A program made the position numbers and the translations under genes. A stretch of DNA of 62,795 nucleotides from an uncultured Chlorobiaceae bacterium (GTDB taxonomy: Bacteria > Bacteroidota > Chlorobiia > Chlorobiales > Chlorobiaceae). The stretch is from assembly GCA_903940125.1 (NCBI GenBank), contig CAJAJL010000046.1:1-62795 (forward strand). The letters are read 5' to 3'. Numbering within the stretch: position 1 is the stretch's first letter; each line of letters starts with the position of its first letter. Under the pieces are notes generated by a model, which was given only the letters and a program-made list of their open reading frames with translations, was not told where the DNA came from and did not search any database. Of the stretch, positions 19,060-27,742 are shown piece by piece.

Positions 19060-19854
19060 TCAGTGCTGTTTCAGTTTGTTTTTAATCCATTCCTGCCAGA
19101 CATCAAGTCCCTCGCCGGTTTTCGCCGACACTTCAAACCATTCGAGGTGATGATTGACCCGCATGGCATTCTCCCTGCATTTGCCTGCATCAAAGTCAAC
19201 AAAGGGAAGAAGATCGATCTTGTTGAGAATGCAGAGATCGGCCTCGTGAAACATGTTCGGGTACTTCAATGGTTTGTCGTCACCTTCAGTCACACTGATA
19301 ATAACCACTTTCAAGGCTTCACCGAGATCAAACATAGCCGGGCAGACCAGATTGCCGACATTTTCGATACAGAGCAGCGAGTTATTCTGCAACTCAAGCT
19401 CTTTGAAGGCACTGTTGACCATCAAAGCATCAAGATGGCATCCCGAACCTGTATTTATCTGGATAACAGGTACACCGAGAGCCTGAATACGTTCGGCATC
19501 GTTTGTGGTCTGTTGATCGCCCTCTATGACGGCCACCGGAACGAGGTGCTGAAGGGCTGGAATGATTTTTTCAAGGAAGGAGGTTTTTCCTGATCCGGGG
19601 GAGCTCAGAAAGTTAAGCACAAAAATGTTCCGTGCTTCAAAATATCCGCGGTTTCTTTCGGCCAGAAGATTGTTCTTGTGAAGAACATCCTGCTCAAGGA
19701 CAAGAGTACGGCTTTTGCCTTGATGATGATGTCCATGCTCATGGGTGTGTTCATGGGTGTGACCGCTCTCGCTGATATGAACATGATAATCATTAAGGCC
19801 TGGCTTGCGGAGCACTGCCCCGCCTTCGGATGAACAACCGCAGGTATCGCACAT
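19060..19854 (-). CDS. hypB: Hydrogenase nickel GTPase HypB
   Basis: A SIMIBI-class GTPase of 264 residues that drives nickel insertion into the hydrogenase large subunit. The N-terminus has the high-affinity metal motif CDTCGC and then a His-rich stretch (HEHTHEHGHHHQG) that can store nickel. The P-loop is SSPGSGKTSFLEK, with EGDQQTTNDA and the NKIDLL guanine motif further on. The stop overlaps the proposed CTG start of hypF. It follows hypA by 4 bases. Confidence 0.96.
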   Translation of the reverse strand: MCDTCGCSSEGGAVLRKPGLNDYHVHISESGHTHEHTHEHGHHHQGKSRTLVLEQDVLHKNNLLAERNRGYFEARNIFVLNFLSSPGSGKTSFLEKIIPALQHLVPVAVIEGDQQTTNDAERIQALGVPVIQINTGSGCHLDALMVNSAFKELELQNNSLLCIENVGNLVCPAMFDLGEALKVVIISVTEGDDKPLKYPNMFHEADLCILNKIDLLPFVDFDAGKCRENAMRVNHHLEWFEVSAKTGEGLDVWQEWIKNKLKQH

Positions 19855-19858
19855 TCTC

Positions 19859-20215
19859 TTATTCTCCCTCTTGGTCTTCTATTGTTATTGACTGAATTAA
19901 AAATTCCTCGCCCGACACAATCTTCACCCGAAGTGAACGGCATCCGGGACATTCTGCATAGTAAAACGAAACAGGAAACTTTCTTCCGCACTCGCCGCAC
20001 TCACCAAGACCTTCGGGTTCCTCAATTACAAGTACCGCCTCTTCGACAAGGGTTCCTTTTGCCGCAGCCGAAAAACAGAATTTCAATGACTCGGGCTCAA
20101 TGCCTGCAAGTTTGCCTATTACAAGATCAATTCCAGAAATCCTGCCGGCACCTTCCTCTCGCGCTTTTGCCTCCAGCGTCTCAACAATGGAGAGCGCAAT
20201 GCTCATTTCATGCAT
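19859..20215 (-). CDS. hypA: Hydrogenase nickel metallochaperone HypA
   Basis: A 118-residue nickel-binding protein and HypB partner. It starts with the nickel-site MHEMSIALSIVETL (H2) and has the zinc site made by CGECGRKF and CPGCRSL. It is the first gene of the minus-strand hyp operon (A, B, F, C, cytochrome, D, E). The operon promoter must lie in 20216-20448, shared with the divergent pyrB. Confidence 0.95.
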   Translation of the reverse strand: MHEMSIALSIVETLEAKAREEGAGRISGIDLVIGKLAGIEPESLKFCFSAAAKGTLVEEAVLVIEEPEGLGECGECGRKFPVSFYYAECPGCRSLRVKIVSGEEFLIQSITIEDQEGE

Positions 20216-20269
20216 AATGGTTCAATATACATCTCTTTCACAGGGCCTGTGTGTTTTTTGCTGGGATTA

Positions 20270-20295
20270 GATTCCTCTCTTCGTTCGGAATGACA
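20270..20295. repeat. Dispersed intergenic repeat element (single copy here)
   Basis: The minus strand reads TGTCATTCCGAACGAAGAGA followed by GGAATC. This matches a widely dispersed bacterial intergenic repeat whose spurious translation reads CHSERSEES; here the frame gives CHSERREES. It has an ATTCC/GGAAT inverted end. It lies in the hypA-pyrB promoter gap. I found no second copy in the window. Confidence 0.55.
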
Positions 20296-20448
20296 GTATG
20301 GAAGCCGTATTGAAAAAACAAAATGACATAGGGACGGATGAATAACAGGGCACAGGGATGTAACTTTTGTAAGGTAGTTTTTGATCTTCAATTTTTTTGT
20401 ACCTTTGATGAAAATATTTTTCTGAAAAGGCACAACGAAAGGTTGAAT

Positions 20449-21387
20449 TTGAAGCATCTTACTGGATTATGCAATGTTCCGGCCAGTGATATCATCGGCA
20501 TACTTGATATGGCCGCAGGCTTTAAAAAAGAGTTGGTAACCGACAACCCCTCTTTTAAAACCACTCTCTCCTATAAACGCATTGCACTGGTTTTTTTTGA
20601 AAATTCCACCCGTACCCGTTTTTCTTTTGAAATAGCTGCACGGCATCTTGGTGCCGGAACCTTGAACTTCAGTGCTGCTACAAGCAGTGTCAGCAAGGGA
20701 GAGTCTTTGAGCGATACGATTAAAAATCTTGAAGCCATGCAGGTTGATGGCTTTGTGCTGCGCCACCCCTGTTCAGGAGCGGCTGATCTGATAACGGGCA
20801 TAACCTCGAAAGCGGTTGTCAATGCTGGTGATGGATCGCATGAGCACCCGACTCAGGCTCTGCTTGACATGTTTACGCTTCGGGAATATTTTGGAACGAT
20901 CGAAGGGCTCAAGGTGATCATTATCGGCGATGTGCTTCACAGCCGTGTCGCCCGTTCGAACATATACGGCCTCATTACCGCTGGTGCGGAGGTTGGACTG
21001 TGCAGCCCTGTAACGCTTATGCCACCCGATGCCGCCCAACTTGGAGTAGTTTTGTTCACTGACCTTGACCAGGCTATAGCATGGGCAGATACAGCTATCG
21101 TACTTCGCCTTCAGCTTGAACGCGCTACCGGCGGGTACCTGCCATCCCTTGAAGAATATTCTGTCTATTACGGTCTTACCGATGAACGCCTTGAAAGAAT
21201 ACAGAAACATCTTCTGGTGCTTCACCCTGGACCGATAAACCGCGAAATTGAAATATCAAATAATGTTGCCGACCGTATACAGCCACCTGGTTATTCGAAA
21301 AGTATGCTGCTTGAACAGGTTACCAACGGGGTTGCTGTCCGAATGGCGGTACTGAACACAGTGCTTGCTCAAAAAAGCAACTCCTGA
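20449..21387 (+). CDS. pyrB: Aspartate carbamoyltransferase catalytic subunit
   Basis: PyrB condenses aspartate and carbamoyl phosphate in pyrimidine synthesis. The carbamoyl-phosphate loop FFENSTRTRFSFE, the mobile loop TSSVSKGESL, GDGSHEHPTQALLDMFT, DVLHSRVARSN and HPGPINREIE are all present. I chose TTG 20449: AAAGG at 20438-20442 lies 6 bases before it, and the protein then begins at the family N-terminus (KHLTGLCNVP) with 312 residues. An in-frame ATG at 20338 would add 37 unrelated residues. It is divergent from the hyp operon. No pyrI regulatory gene follows. Confidence 0.95.
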   Translation: MKHLTGLCNVPASDIIGILDMAAGFKKELVTDNPSFKTTLSYKRIALVFFENSTRTRFSFEIAARHLGAGTLNFSAATSSVSKGESLSDTIKNLEAMQVDGFVLRHPCSGAADLITGITSKAVVNAGDGSHEHPTQALLDMFTLREYFGTIEGLKVIIIGDVLHSRVARSNIYGLITAGAEVGLCSPVTLMPPDAAQLGVVLFTDLDQAIAWADTAIVLRLQLERATGGYLPSLEEYSVYYGLTDERLERIQKHLLVLHPGPINREIEISNNVADRIQPPGYSKSMLLEQVTNGVAVRMAVLNTVLAQKSNS

Positions 21388-21446
21388 AACTCCCTTTAAT
21401 GATAACACGTAACAAATAAAACCCACAAACGCTCTTCTTCTATACT

Positions 21447-22322
21447 ATGAACAATACGTACCGACTCTGCAGAACAGCTTTCATCCTGACAACACTGCTC
21501 TTGATTTCACTGACAAACGCTCCGGCTGAAACACTGCTGAACCCAACGACTGAAACAATCTTCTCCCCACTTCTGGCCGACCCGATGGAACCGCGGGTTG
21601 CGGTTATGCCCTGGGTGGGCAAACGTTTCCTGAATCTTGATATCGGCACATCGGCTGATCTGTACCAGAGCAGCAGTAAAACCTTTGCCATAGGTGTGGA
21701 TTTTGGAACCTGGTCTCTCTTGCGCGAAAGTGACAATTTCAAATTTCCGGTTGATGCTGTTGATTATCTCTTCGGCGTCAATACCAGCTGGAAGGAAAAA
21801 ATCAGTAACGATACACTGCCTTTTGATGAATTGAGCGGAAGAGTCCGGCTCAGCCATATCTCTGCACATTTTGAAGATGGCCACTATGAACCGGATGGCA
21901 GCGGATGGATACCTGAACCAGGCGGGCCCAATATTCCCTTTACTTACAGCAGGGAATTTCTTGACCTTGTTATGGCACTGAGCGCTCCGGGTCATCGGGT
22001 CTACGCCGGTTACCAGTATATCTATCACACCTTACCCTCCGGTATCAATCCCAACTCTTTCCATGCCGGTGCAGAACTCTCCACTCCCGGCTTCACCTCT
22101 CTTGCTGCCGATTTTAAACTGCTTCCAATGTGGCAATCTTCGCTTCAAGAAACAAGAGGATATAGAGGCACCTGGAACCTGCAGGCAGGCATGCGTCTCA
22201 AGGCCATAGGTCTTGAACAGGTCAGAATAACCTGCAACTATTTTTCAGGAATGAGCATAAAGGGCATGTACTTCTACCGCCCCGAAAGCTACACAGCATT
22301 AGGGATGATTATTGATATCTAA
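21447..22322 (+). CDS. Exported DUF1207-like protein
   Basis: A 291-residue protein with a signal peptide (cleavage near NAPA, residue 27). The mature start with FSPLLADPMEPRVAV, followed by strands alternating polar and aromatic residues, resembles the DUF1207 family of putative outer-membrane barrel proteins. It lacks a terminal Phe (ends IIDI). The function is unknown. It follows pyrB by 59 bases in the same direction, but the two are probably not functionally linked. The family call is from memory of the motif and would need a profile search. Confidence 0.6.
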   Translation: MNNTYRLCRTAFILTTLLLISLTNAPAETLLNPTTETIFSPLLADPMEPRVAVMPWVGKRFLNLDIGTSADLYQSSSKTFAIGVDFGTWSLLRESDNFKFPVDAVDYLFGVNTSWKEKISNDTLPFDELSGRVRLSHISAHFEDGHYEPDGSGWIPEPGGPNIPFTYSREFLDLVMALSAPGHRVYAGYQYIYHTLPSGINPNSFHAGAELSTPGFTSLAADFKLLPMWQSSLQETRGYRGTWNLQAGMRLKAIGLEQVRITCNYFSGMSIKGMYFYRPESYTALGMIIDI

Positions 22323-22435
22323 CCTGAAAATTCATCAGACGAAAATAAAATTGCCGCAAAATATAATCACAGCAGAGAGCACTCAACACACATTATTTCT
22401 TTACGATTCTGCTTCAGCAATTGCCTAGAAACGAG

Positions 22436-22927
22436 TCAGATTTTTTCGTTCGCCAATGTAAGAGTATGGAAATAAAGCGAATCACTTATTCTGAATCCGG
22501 CTATCTCTCTTAACGAATCAAGATGGGGTTGGATTATATCTATCAAGCACTTTTGTTTAGCCTCCAGCAGAACTCCGATAACTCCAACCGGTTTCAGCTG
22601 TATCCTCATGGCAGCATTTCGGCCAGCTTTTTCATCAAGGAGAATCATATCGACATCAAGCTCTGAGGCCAGCACAATACTTTCAGATTCTCCTCTGTCC
22701 AAATCACTTTGTAATGAGCTGACCCATAACTGATTCCTGACAGTATGACGATGAATCCAGTCTGCTGCGGCAACCTCTCTGCTTCCAGGCCATGACTTTC
22801 CAAAAGCATTCAGTTCATCCCATACTCCATCAGCAATATGTATCTCATCATAGAGCTTATAGAGCAAATCAAACTGCCCTATGGCAGCAAGATTGGTCAA
22901 TGGCGATGTATTACTGACCACCTTCAT
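22436..22927 (-). CDS. PIN-domain toxin (DUF3368-type)
   Basis: A 163-residue PIN-like nuclease of a type II toxin-antitoxin pair. It begins with the DUF3368 hallmark VVSNTSPLTNLAAIG and has the acidic residues DRGESESIVLA and DMILLDEKAGRN expected for the metal site. These enzymes typically cut RNA. It overlaps the upstream UPF0175 gene by 4 bases (ATGA), the usual arrangement of antitoxin then toxin. The length matches the family, and nothing looks broken. Confidence 0.85.
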   Translation of the reverse strand: MKVVSNTSPLTNLAAIGQFDLLYKLYDEIHIADGVWDELNAFGKSWPGSREVAAADWIHRHTVRNQLWVSSLQSDLDRGESESIVLASELDVDMILLDEKAGRNAAMRIQLKPVGVIGVLLEAKQKCLIDIIQPHLDSLREIAGFRISDSLYFHTLTLANEKI

Positions 22928-23184
22928 AGTCGTCTTAATTCCTGAAGCGTTGCAATATCTTCATCCAGGTCGGAGACATCATAATCAGGTGAAATGCGCC
23001 GGAACGCCAGAAGTTGACGGAATTCCCACAATGACATATCGGCCAGTTCATGTGCCTTTCCGATTGAAAGACGCCGCTGCGCATACAAGCTGACAGCTAT
23101 CTCGGTTCTCAAGTCATTTATTGTCAGGCGTGCCGAATCCAATATGTCTTGAGGAATGTTAAGTATATTCGGATTGTTCAACAT
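22924..23184 (-). CDS. UPF0175 family antitoxin
   Basis: An 86-residue helix-rich DNA-binding protein. The sequence IAVSLYAQRRLSIGKAHELA followed by DMSLWEFRQLLAFRRIS is the UPF0175 signature with its winged-helix-like segment. The C-terminus (DYDVSDLDEDIATLQ) is the expected toxin-binding acidic tail. It is first in the two-gene operon with the PIN toxin and probably represses that operon. Confidence 0.85.
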   Translation of the reverse strand: MLNNPNILNIPQDILDSARLTINDLRTEIAVSLYAQRRLSIGKAHELADMSLWEFRQLLAFRRISPDYDVSDLDEDIATLQELRRL

Positions 23185-23384
23185 AGTTATTGTTTTGACG
23201 GAAACGCTCTATAACATTATTGCAGACCACTCAGTATACACCTTTTTTCTAAATTCTTTTGCTTTGGCATACTCTGTAAAGGGTGCCAATCATCATCATC
23301 TTGTCATCAAATTGCATCAAGTGTTCGAACTAATTCAAGGAAAGGAATTGACCAGAGCTATCGATATGGCAGAGGGAGTAACGA

Positions 23385-23897
23385 TTATTGGGCTGAGTTA
23401 AAAAACTCCGGAACTGCATTCTGAACTCCTTCTGACTGTTGAGACAGAATATAGTCGGCCAGGAACGGTGGATAGAGGTCATAGCGATCAAGCTCGGCAA
23501 GCGGAAGCCAGCTCACCTTGAGAATCACCTGCTGGTCGTCAGGATATTCAGGGTCTTTGCCGGTAATCATCTGGCCTCCGGTAACCGTACAGAAAAAACC
23601 AAGCGACACCGAGTGATGAATGCTGCCCTGTGCCTCAACACCTTTTCCAGGATAGGGATAGAGCAGCTCTTTAATAAAGAGCAGACTGCCGACGCGGCAT
23701 TCAAGACCAGTCTCTTCCATCATCTCCCTTGTCAACGCCTCGTCAAGCGTTTCGCCGCGTTCAACAACACCACCAGGAAGAATCCAGTAACTCCCGGGAA
23801 GCTGAGGGTCTTCAGGCGCAAAACTTTTGTGTTCAATAAGAAGCACATGACCATCCTGTATACATAAGGCACTGACCCTTAATCTGACCTGGGACAT
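23385..23897 (-). CDS. Nudix hydrolase
   Basis: A 170-residue hydrolase of nucleoside diphosphates linked to another group. The Nudix box is perfect: G43, E49, R57-E58, E61-E62 and G64 in VVERGETLDEALTREMMEET. The N-terminal strand carries VLLIEHKSF and the segment before the box is WILPGG, as in MutT-like proteins. The substrate cannot be told from sequence. It is a monocistronic gene facing the toxin-antitoxin pair across a 200-base gap with no convincing gene. Confidence 0.88.
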   Translation of the reverse strand: MSQVRLRVSALCIQDGHVLLIEHKSFAPEDPQLPGSYWILPGGVVERGETLDEALTREMMEETGLECRVGSLLFIKELLYPYPGKGVEAQGSIHHSVSLGFFCTVTGGQMITGKDPEYPDDQQVILKVSWLPLAELDRYDLYPPFLADYILSQQSEGVQNAVPEFFNSAQ

Positions 23898-24132
23898 GAT
23901 AATATAACCGTAAAATTAAGCAAAAACCTATTACCTGAGACGTACATAAGGGTAATAATACAAACGCCTTATCAAAGAAAGAAAAAGTCACGTTTGGTCT
24001 TTTTAAGCTAATTTTGTTACATTTGAGGATATTGTAATAATGTACGTTCTTTTTCTACCCGTTCCGAGCCATAGTTCAAGGCCAGGAACTCTTATGCTTG
24101 TTAACACACACACAACCTAACGGAGAACACAC

Positions 24133-25242
24133 ATGAAAAAAATGCTATCGCTTGCTGCAATGTTTGCAGCACTGTCATACGCATCACCGGCTTTTGCTGC
24201 ACTGAACTTCGGGGGCGACGCCTCTGTCCGAATGAGAGACTGGGGAGGTACTGGCAGCCCTACTGTGGATAATGTGGCCTGGCAATATCGTATTCGTCTG
24301 AATGGAGCTGCTGATCTTGGTGACGGCTATTTCTTCAAGACCATGGTCACCAACGAAGACACTAAGGGTGGTGGATGGCAGACTGTCGGTTATGGAAATA
24401 CTGAAGTGTATAACCTTCAGGTTTCACAATTTTATTTTGGCTACGCATCAGACTGCAGCCATTACTCAATTGGTCGCCTTCCACTCAACTCATTTAACAA
24501 CCCTGTTTTTGATCTGACACTCTATCCTAACCAGCCATTTGACATTCCGGTAGCTACGGTCAATATTGACCGTGTTTATGGCGCCAACTACGGTGGAAAA
24601 ATCGGTGGCGGTGATCTTAATGCAACTATTGTCGTACTTGACAACAAAGTCGCTGCTGACACACAATATAGCGGTGATGGCCTCATGAACGATGGTTATG
24701 CACTGCTTGCCAGCTACAAGTTCAACATCGGAAATGTTACCCTTGACCCACAGGTACTTACCGCTCTAACCAAAACCGATGTATGGGATCAGTCACTGAA
24801 CACTATTCATTATGGTTTCAGACCTGTCACTATCGGCACAAACGTTGTCATTCCAGCCGGTGGCATCAAATTTACTGCAAGCGGATTTTACACCAGAGGC
24901 TCGGGCACAACTCCTAACAATCCAGGAATCTACGGTACAGCTTCAGGTCTGAAAGTCGATTATTTTGGTGATCTTTTCAGAATTAAAGGTGAGTACGGTC
25001 CGTTTATGGCTTGGTATGATTACAACCAGACAACCGACAAATCAGCTGTAATTGATCATGTTTACACCAACCAGTTTGTCTGGGCTCAGTACAAGATCAA
25101 TGTGCATGAGTCAGCAAAAGGGACCATTAACATTCAGCCAACTCTGCGCTACTTGACAACCAAAGATCACAACGATACTACTTTAACCGATACAATCGGT
25201 GGTCGTCTTCGTTCAGAACTCTGGGCAACAGTGACGTTCTAA
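24133..25242 (+). CDS. Outer-membrane porin
   Basis: A 369-residue barrel protein with signal peptide (cleavage after AFA, residue 22). The mature part begins LNFGGDASVRMRDWGG, like the start of trimeric or OprO-like porins, and the chain ends in TVTF with C-terminal Phe, needed for barrel insertion. Alternating aromatic/polar strands run throughout. It has no heme motif. A strong hairpin at 25262 follows. The gene is probably highly expressed: a clear GGAGAAC ribosome region precedes the ATG. Downstream UspA and symporter genes suggest uptake of a small organic solute. Confidence 0.85.
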   Translation: MKKMLSLAAMFAALSYASPAFAALNFGGDASVRMRDWGGTGSPTVDNVAWQYRIRLNGAADLGDGYFFKTMVTNEDTKGGGWQTVGYGNTEVYNLQVSQFYFGYASDCSHYSIGRLPLNSFNNPVFDLTLYPNQPFDIPVATVNIDRVYGANYGGKIGGGDLNATIVVLDNKVAADTQYSGDGLMNDGYALLASYKFNIGNVTLDPQVLTALTKTDVWDQSLNTIHYGFRPVTIGTNVVIPAGGIKFTASGFYTRGSGTTPNNPGIYGTASGLKVDYFGDLFRIKGEYGPFMAWYDYNQTTDKSAVIDHVYTNQFVWAQYKINVHESAKGTINIQPTLRYLTTKDHNDTTLTDTIGGRLRSELWATVTF

Positions 25243-25261
25243 GTCGCTATTTTTCTGTCAG

Positions 25262-25294
25262 AAAAAAGCCGCAGGCAACTGCGGCTTTTTTTCC
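25262..25294 (+). terminator. Terminator after porin gene
   Basis: AAAAAAGCCGCAG at 25262-25274 pairs with CTGCGGCTTTTTT at 25279-25291 across a GCAA tetraloop, followed by more T. This is a classic strong rho-independent terminator, and its A-run makes it potentially bidirectional. Confidence 0.92.
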
Positions 25295-25649
25295 TTAACA
25301 TCTATTTTAGCCCATTATATGTTGTTATGGGCAAATTTCCTGAATGAAACAATTGTTACTTCAGGAAATTTAGCGATATTAGAAGAGAGCCAACCGTAAT
25401 AGCGTGACAAAGCAACCATGAACAGACGGCACGAAACGGCTTTTTTTACATTTTCCTTTACATTTGCTTTTCGACATACAGTAATAGCCTGATAAAAAGG
25501 TTTTTGTTCCTGTAGTACTGAAAGATTCTGCGCTTTTTCACTATGAAGTTGTAGACTTTTTTGTTGAATACCGTTTTGCTACCCTGCATGGTGTAGCTTT
25601 TGTTCATTTAACCGTATTATTTCAATAACTAAAACACAACAGCGGTACT
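25293..25649. other. Intergenic region before uspA
   Basis: About 357 bases without an open frame. It contains the inverted repeat at 25333-25371 and then T-rich sequence that presumably holds the uspA promoter. I see no tRNA-like or coding structure. Confidence 0.5.
25333..25371. repeat. 12-bp perfect inverted repeat
   Basis: AAATTTCCTGAA at 25333-25344 is exactly complementary to TTCAGGAAATTT at 25360-25371 with a 15-base loop. It is not followed by a T-run, so it is not a standard terminator. It may be a regulatory hairpin, a protein site or a short mobile repeat. Confidence 0.5.
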
Positions 25650-26087
25650 ATGATTACCATCAAAAAAATCATTTGCCCGGTTGATTTCTCGGGTTTGTCG
25701 CGCAAGGCGCTGCAATACGCCAATGAATTTGCAAGACTCTCCGGCGGAGAGGTCTTTCTTGTAGGCGTTATCGAGAATGATCCAACAATCAATTATTCAC
25801 ACGGACTGGAAAAAGAGCGCAATGATGCAGAGCAACAACTTGCTGCACTCATTGAAGAGGAAAAAATGGCCGGTATTGTTGCTGATTACGTGATTTATGA
25901 AGGATTTGCTGAAGAGTGCATCCTTGACTATGCCAAACGTCAGGAGGCTGATGTCATTATCATGGGTTCACACGGTCGCCGCGGCCTGAAGCGTATGATC
26001 CTCGGCAGCGTTGCTGAGCATGTGATACGCCGTGCTCCCTGCCCGGTTCTCGTCGTCAAGGAGAATGAGCACGAGTTTATCAAGTAA
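25650..26087 (+). CDS. Universal stress protein UspA family
   Basis: A 145-residue single-domain Usp protein. It begins with IICPVDFSGLSRKALQYA and ends with the ATP-binding signature GSHGRRGLKRMILGSVAEHV followed by PCPVLVV. It should therefore bind ATP, unlike UspA of E. coli. It lies 53 bases before the symporter gene. Usp genes next to transporters often sense energy state for the transporter, but that is inference here. Confidence 0.9.
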   Translation: MITIKKIICPVDFSGLSRKALQYANEFARLSGGEVFLVGVIENDPTINYSHGLEKERNDAEQQLAALIEEEKMAGIVADYVIYEGFAEECILDYAKRQEADVIIMGSHGRRGLKRMILGSVAEHVIRRAPCPVLVVKENEHEFIK

Positions 26088-26140
26088 CTGCGAAACAGAA
26101 GTTCAATTCATTTTAAATTAACATTTCAAAGAAAACATTT

Positions 26141-27712
26141 ATGGCACAACATGTCAGAGACGTTTCCCCAACCGAAGAGGTGACCAGTACCCGGAGGGTT
26201 ATCGCCGCGTCGTCGGTCGGTACGCTCATCGAGTGGTATGACTTTTACATTTTCGGTACACTTGCGAAAATTATTTCTGAACAGTTTTTTCCTAAAGACA
26301 ATCCGACAGCCGCATTGCTTGCTACACTGGCAACCTTTGCCGCCGGTTTTGTTATTCGACCGTTCGGCGCACTGTTCTTCGGACGACTTGGTGATCTTAT
26401 AGGACGCAAGTACACTTTCCTTGTGACTCTGGTAATCATGGGCGGTTCCACCTTCGCCATCGGTCTTGTCCCCGGTTATAAAACCATTGGATTTTTTGCT
26501 CCGGCTATTGTGTTCCTTTTGAGACTGCTACAAGGTCTTGCTCTTGGAGGTGAGTACGGCGGCGCTGCTACCTATGTTGCAGAACACTCTCCTGCCGGTA
26601 AGAGGGGCTTCTGGACCAGTTTTATCCAGACAACGGCAACGTTAGGTCTCTTTCTTGCCCTTGGCGTTATCCTTATCGTACGCCAGACACTCGGTGTTGA
26701 AACCTTCGGGGATTGGGGATGGCGAATTCCGTTTATTCTTTCTGTATTCCTTGTTGCAATTTCTGTCTTCATCCGCATGAGGATGTCGGAGTCTCCACTG
26801 TTTGTCAAAATGAAAAAGGAGGGCAAAACCTCAGCTAACCCTCTGGCAGAGAGCTTCAAGCAGAAAGACAACCTGAAGATGGTGCTGATTGCACTGCTTG
26901 GTGCAACTGCAGGTCAGGGTGTTGTGTGGTACACAGGACAGTTCTATGCACTCTCGTTCCTGCAGAATGCCTGCAACATCGAGTTTGTGCAGAGCAACAT
27001 GATCATCTCAATTGCCTTACTTATTGGAACCCCTTTCTTTATTGTCTTTGGTGCGCTTTCCGATAAAATCGGAAGAAAGTACATTATGATGGCAGGTATG
27101 CTGATTGCGGTTATCGCTTACCGTCCGATCTACACCATCATGTACAGTGATGCCAACCTCAAGAATAAGGTTGAGGTCGTTGAAAAGAAGGTAGTGAGTG
27201 TCAAAAATGCGGTTAAAGGCGCTGACTCCCTGATCACAACAATCACGACCAAGACTTTTACCGATGGAACATCCTTCAAGGAGACTGTGAAGGCAAAGTT
27301 TCCTGTTGATCCTGTTCTTAAGGCCGCTTTGCCTAAGGATAAGTTGAAACCTGAAATAAAGAAGGAAGTAACTCTTCCGGATAACCTGAAATACAAAATG
27401 ATCGGGCTTGTCCTTATTCAGGTGATTTTTGTCACCATGGTGTATGGGCCGATTGCAGCATTCCTGGTTGAAATTTTCCCGACCCGTATCCGCTACACTT
27501 CGATGTCTTTGCCATACCATATCGGCAACGGTGTTTTCGGTGGTCTTGTGCCGCTTATTTCAACCCGTCTTGTTGAAGCGACCCGTCCAGGTCCAGGCCT
27601 GCCTCCTGCTGACCCGCTTGCAGGTCTCTGGTACCCGATTTTGATTGCGGGCGTAAGTTTCGTCATCGGATCGCTCTACATATCCAACAAGACCAACAAC
27701 ATGGACGCTTAG
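26141..27712 (+). CDS. MHS-family metabolite:H+ symporter
   Basis: A 523-residue major facilitator protein of the metabolite:H+ symporter type (ProP/ShiA relatives). SSVGTLIEWYDFYIFGTLA opens TM1, then FGRLGDLIGRKYTF and LLQGLALGGEYGGAATYVAEHSP are diagnostic. About 80 hydrophilic residues rich in Lys and Val (near 345-425) are inserted before the TM10 region; long insertions at this place are known in MHS members. Substrates in the family are dicarboxylates, betaine or shikimate; which one is unknown here. It is followed by a small membrane protein gene. Confidence 0.88.
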   Translation: MAQHVRDVSPTEEVTSTRRVIAASSVGTLIEWYDFYIFGTLAKIISEQFFPKDNPTAALLATLATFAAGFVIRPFGALFFGRLGDLIGRKYTFLVTLVIMGGSTFAIGLVPGYKTIGFFAPAIVFLLRLLQGLALGGEYGGAATYVAEHSPAGKRGFWTSFIQTTATLGLFLALGVILIVRQTLGVETFGDWGWRIPFILSVFLVAISVFIRMRMSESPLFVKMKKEGKTSANPLAESFKQKDNLKMVLIALLGATAGQGVVWYTGQFYALSFLQNACNIEFVQSNMIISIALLIGTPFFIVFGALSDKIGRKYIMMAGMLIAVIAYRPIYTIMYSDANLKNKVEVVEKKVVSVKNAVKGADSLITTITTKTFTDGTSFKETVKAKFPVDPVLKAALPKDKLKPEIKKEVTLPDNLKYKMIGLVLIQVIFVTMVYGPIAAFLVEIFPTRIRYTSMSLPYHIGNGVFGGLVPLISTRLVEATRPGPGLPPADPLAGLWYPILIAGVSFVIGSLYISNKTNNMDA

Positions 27713-27742
27713 TCAGCAAGAACCTTTTAAATCAATTACATT

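Noticed and set aside
20338-20448. 37-residue N-terminal extension of pyrB from ATG 20338
   Set aside because: The sequence is unlike PyrB, is AT-rich and promoter-like, and TTG 20449 has a good AAAGG site and gives the normal N-terminus.
23156-23401. 81-codon plus-strand frame between antitoxin and Nudix genes
   Set aside because: It overlaps the starting region of the antitoxin, ends inside the Nudix gene end and resembles no family; its N-terminus is AT-rich promoter sequence.
27170-27420. Hydrophilic insertion in the MHS symporter as a possible fusion or frameshift
   Set aside because: Long insertions before the TM10 region are a known trait of MHS transporters and the frame is continuous.
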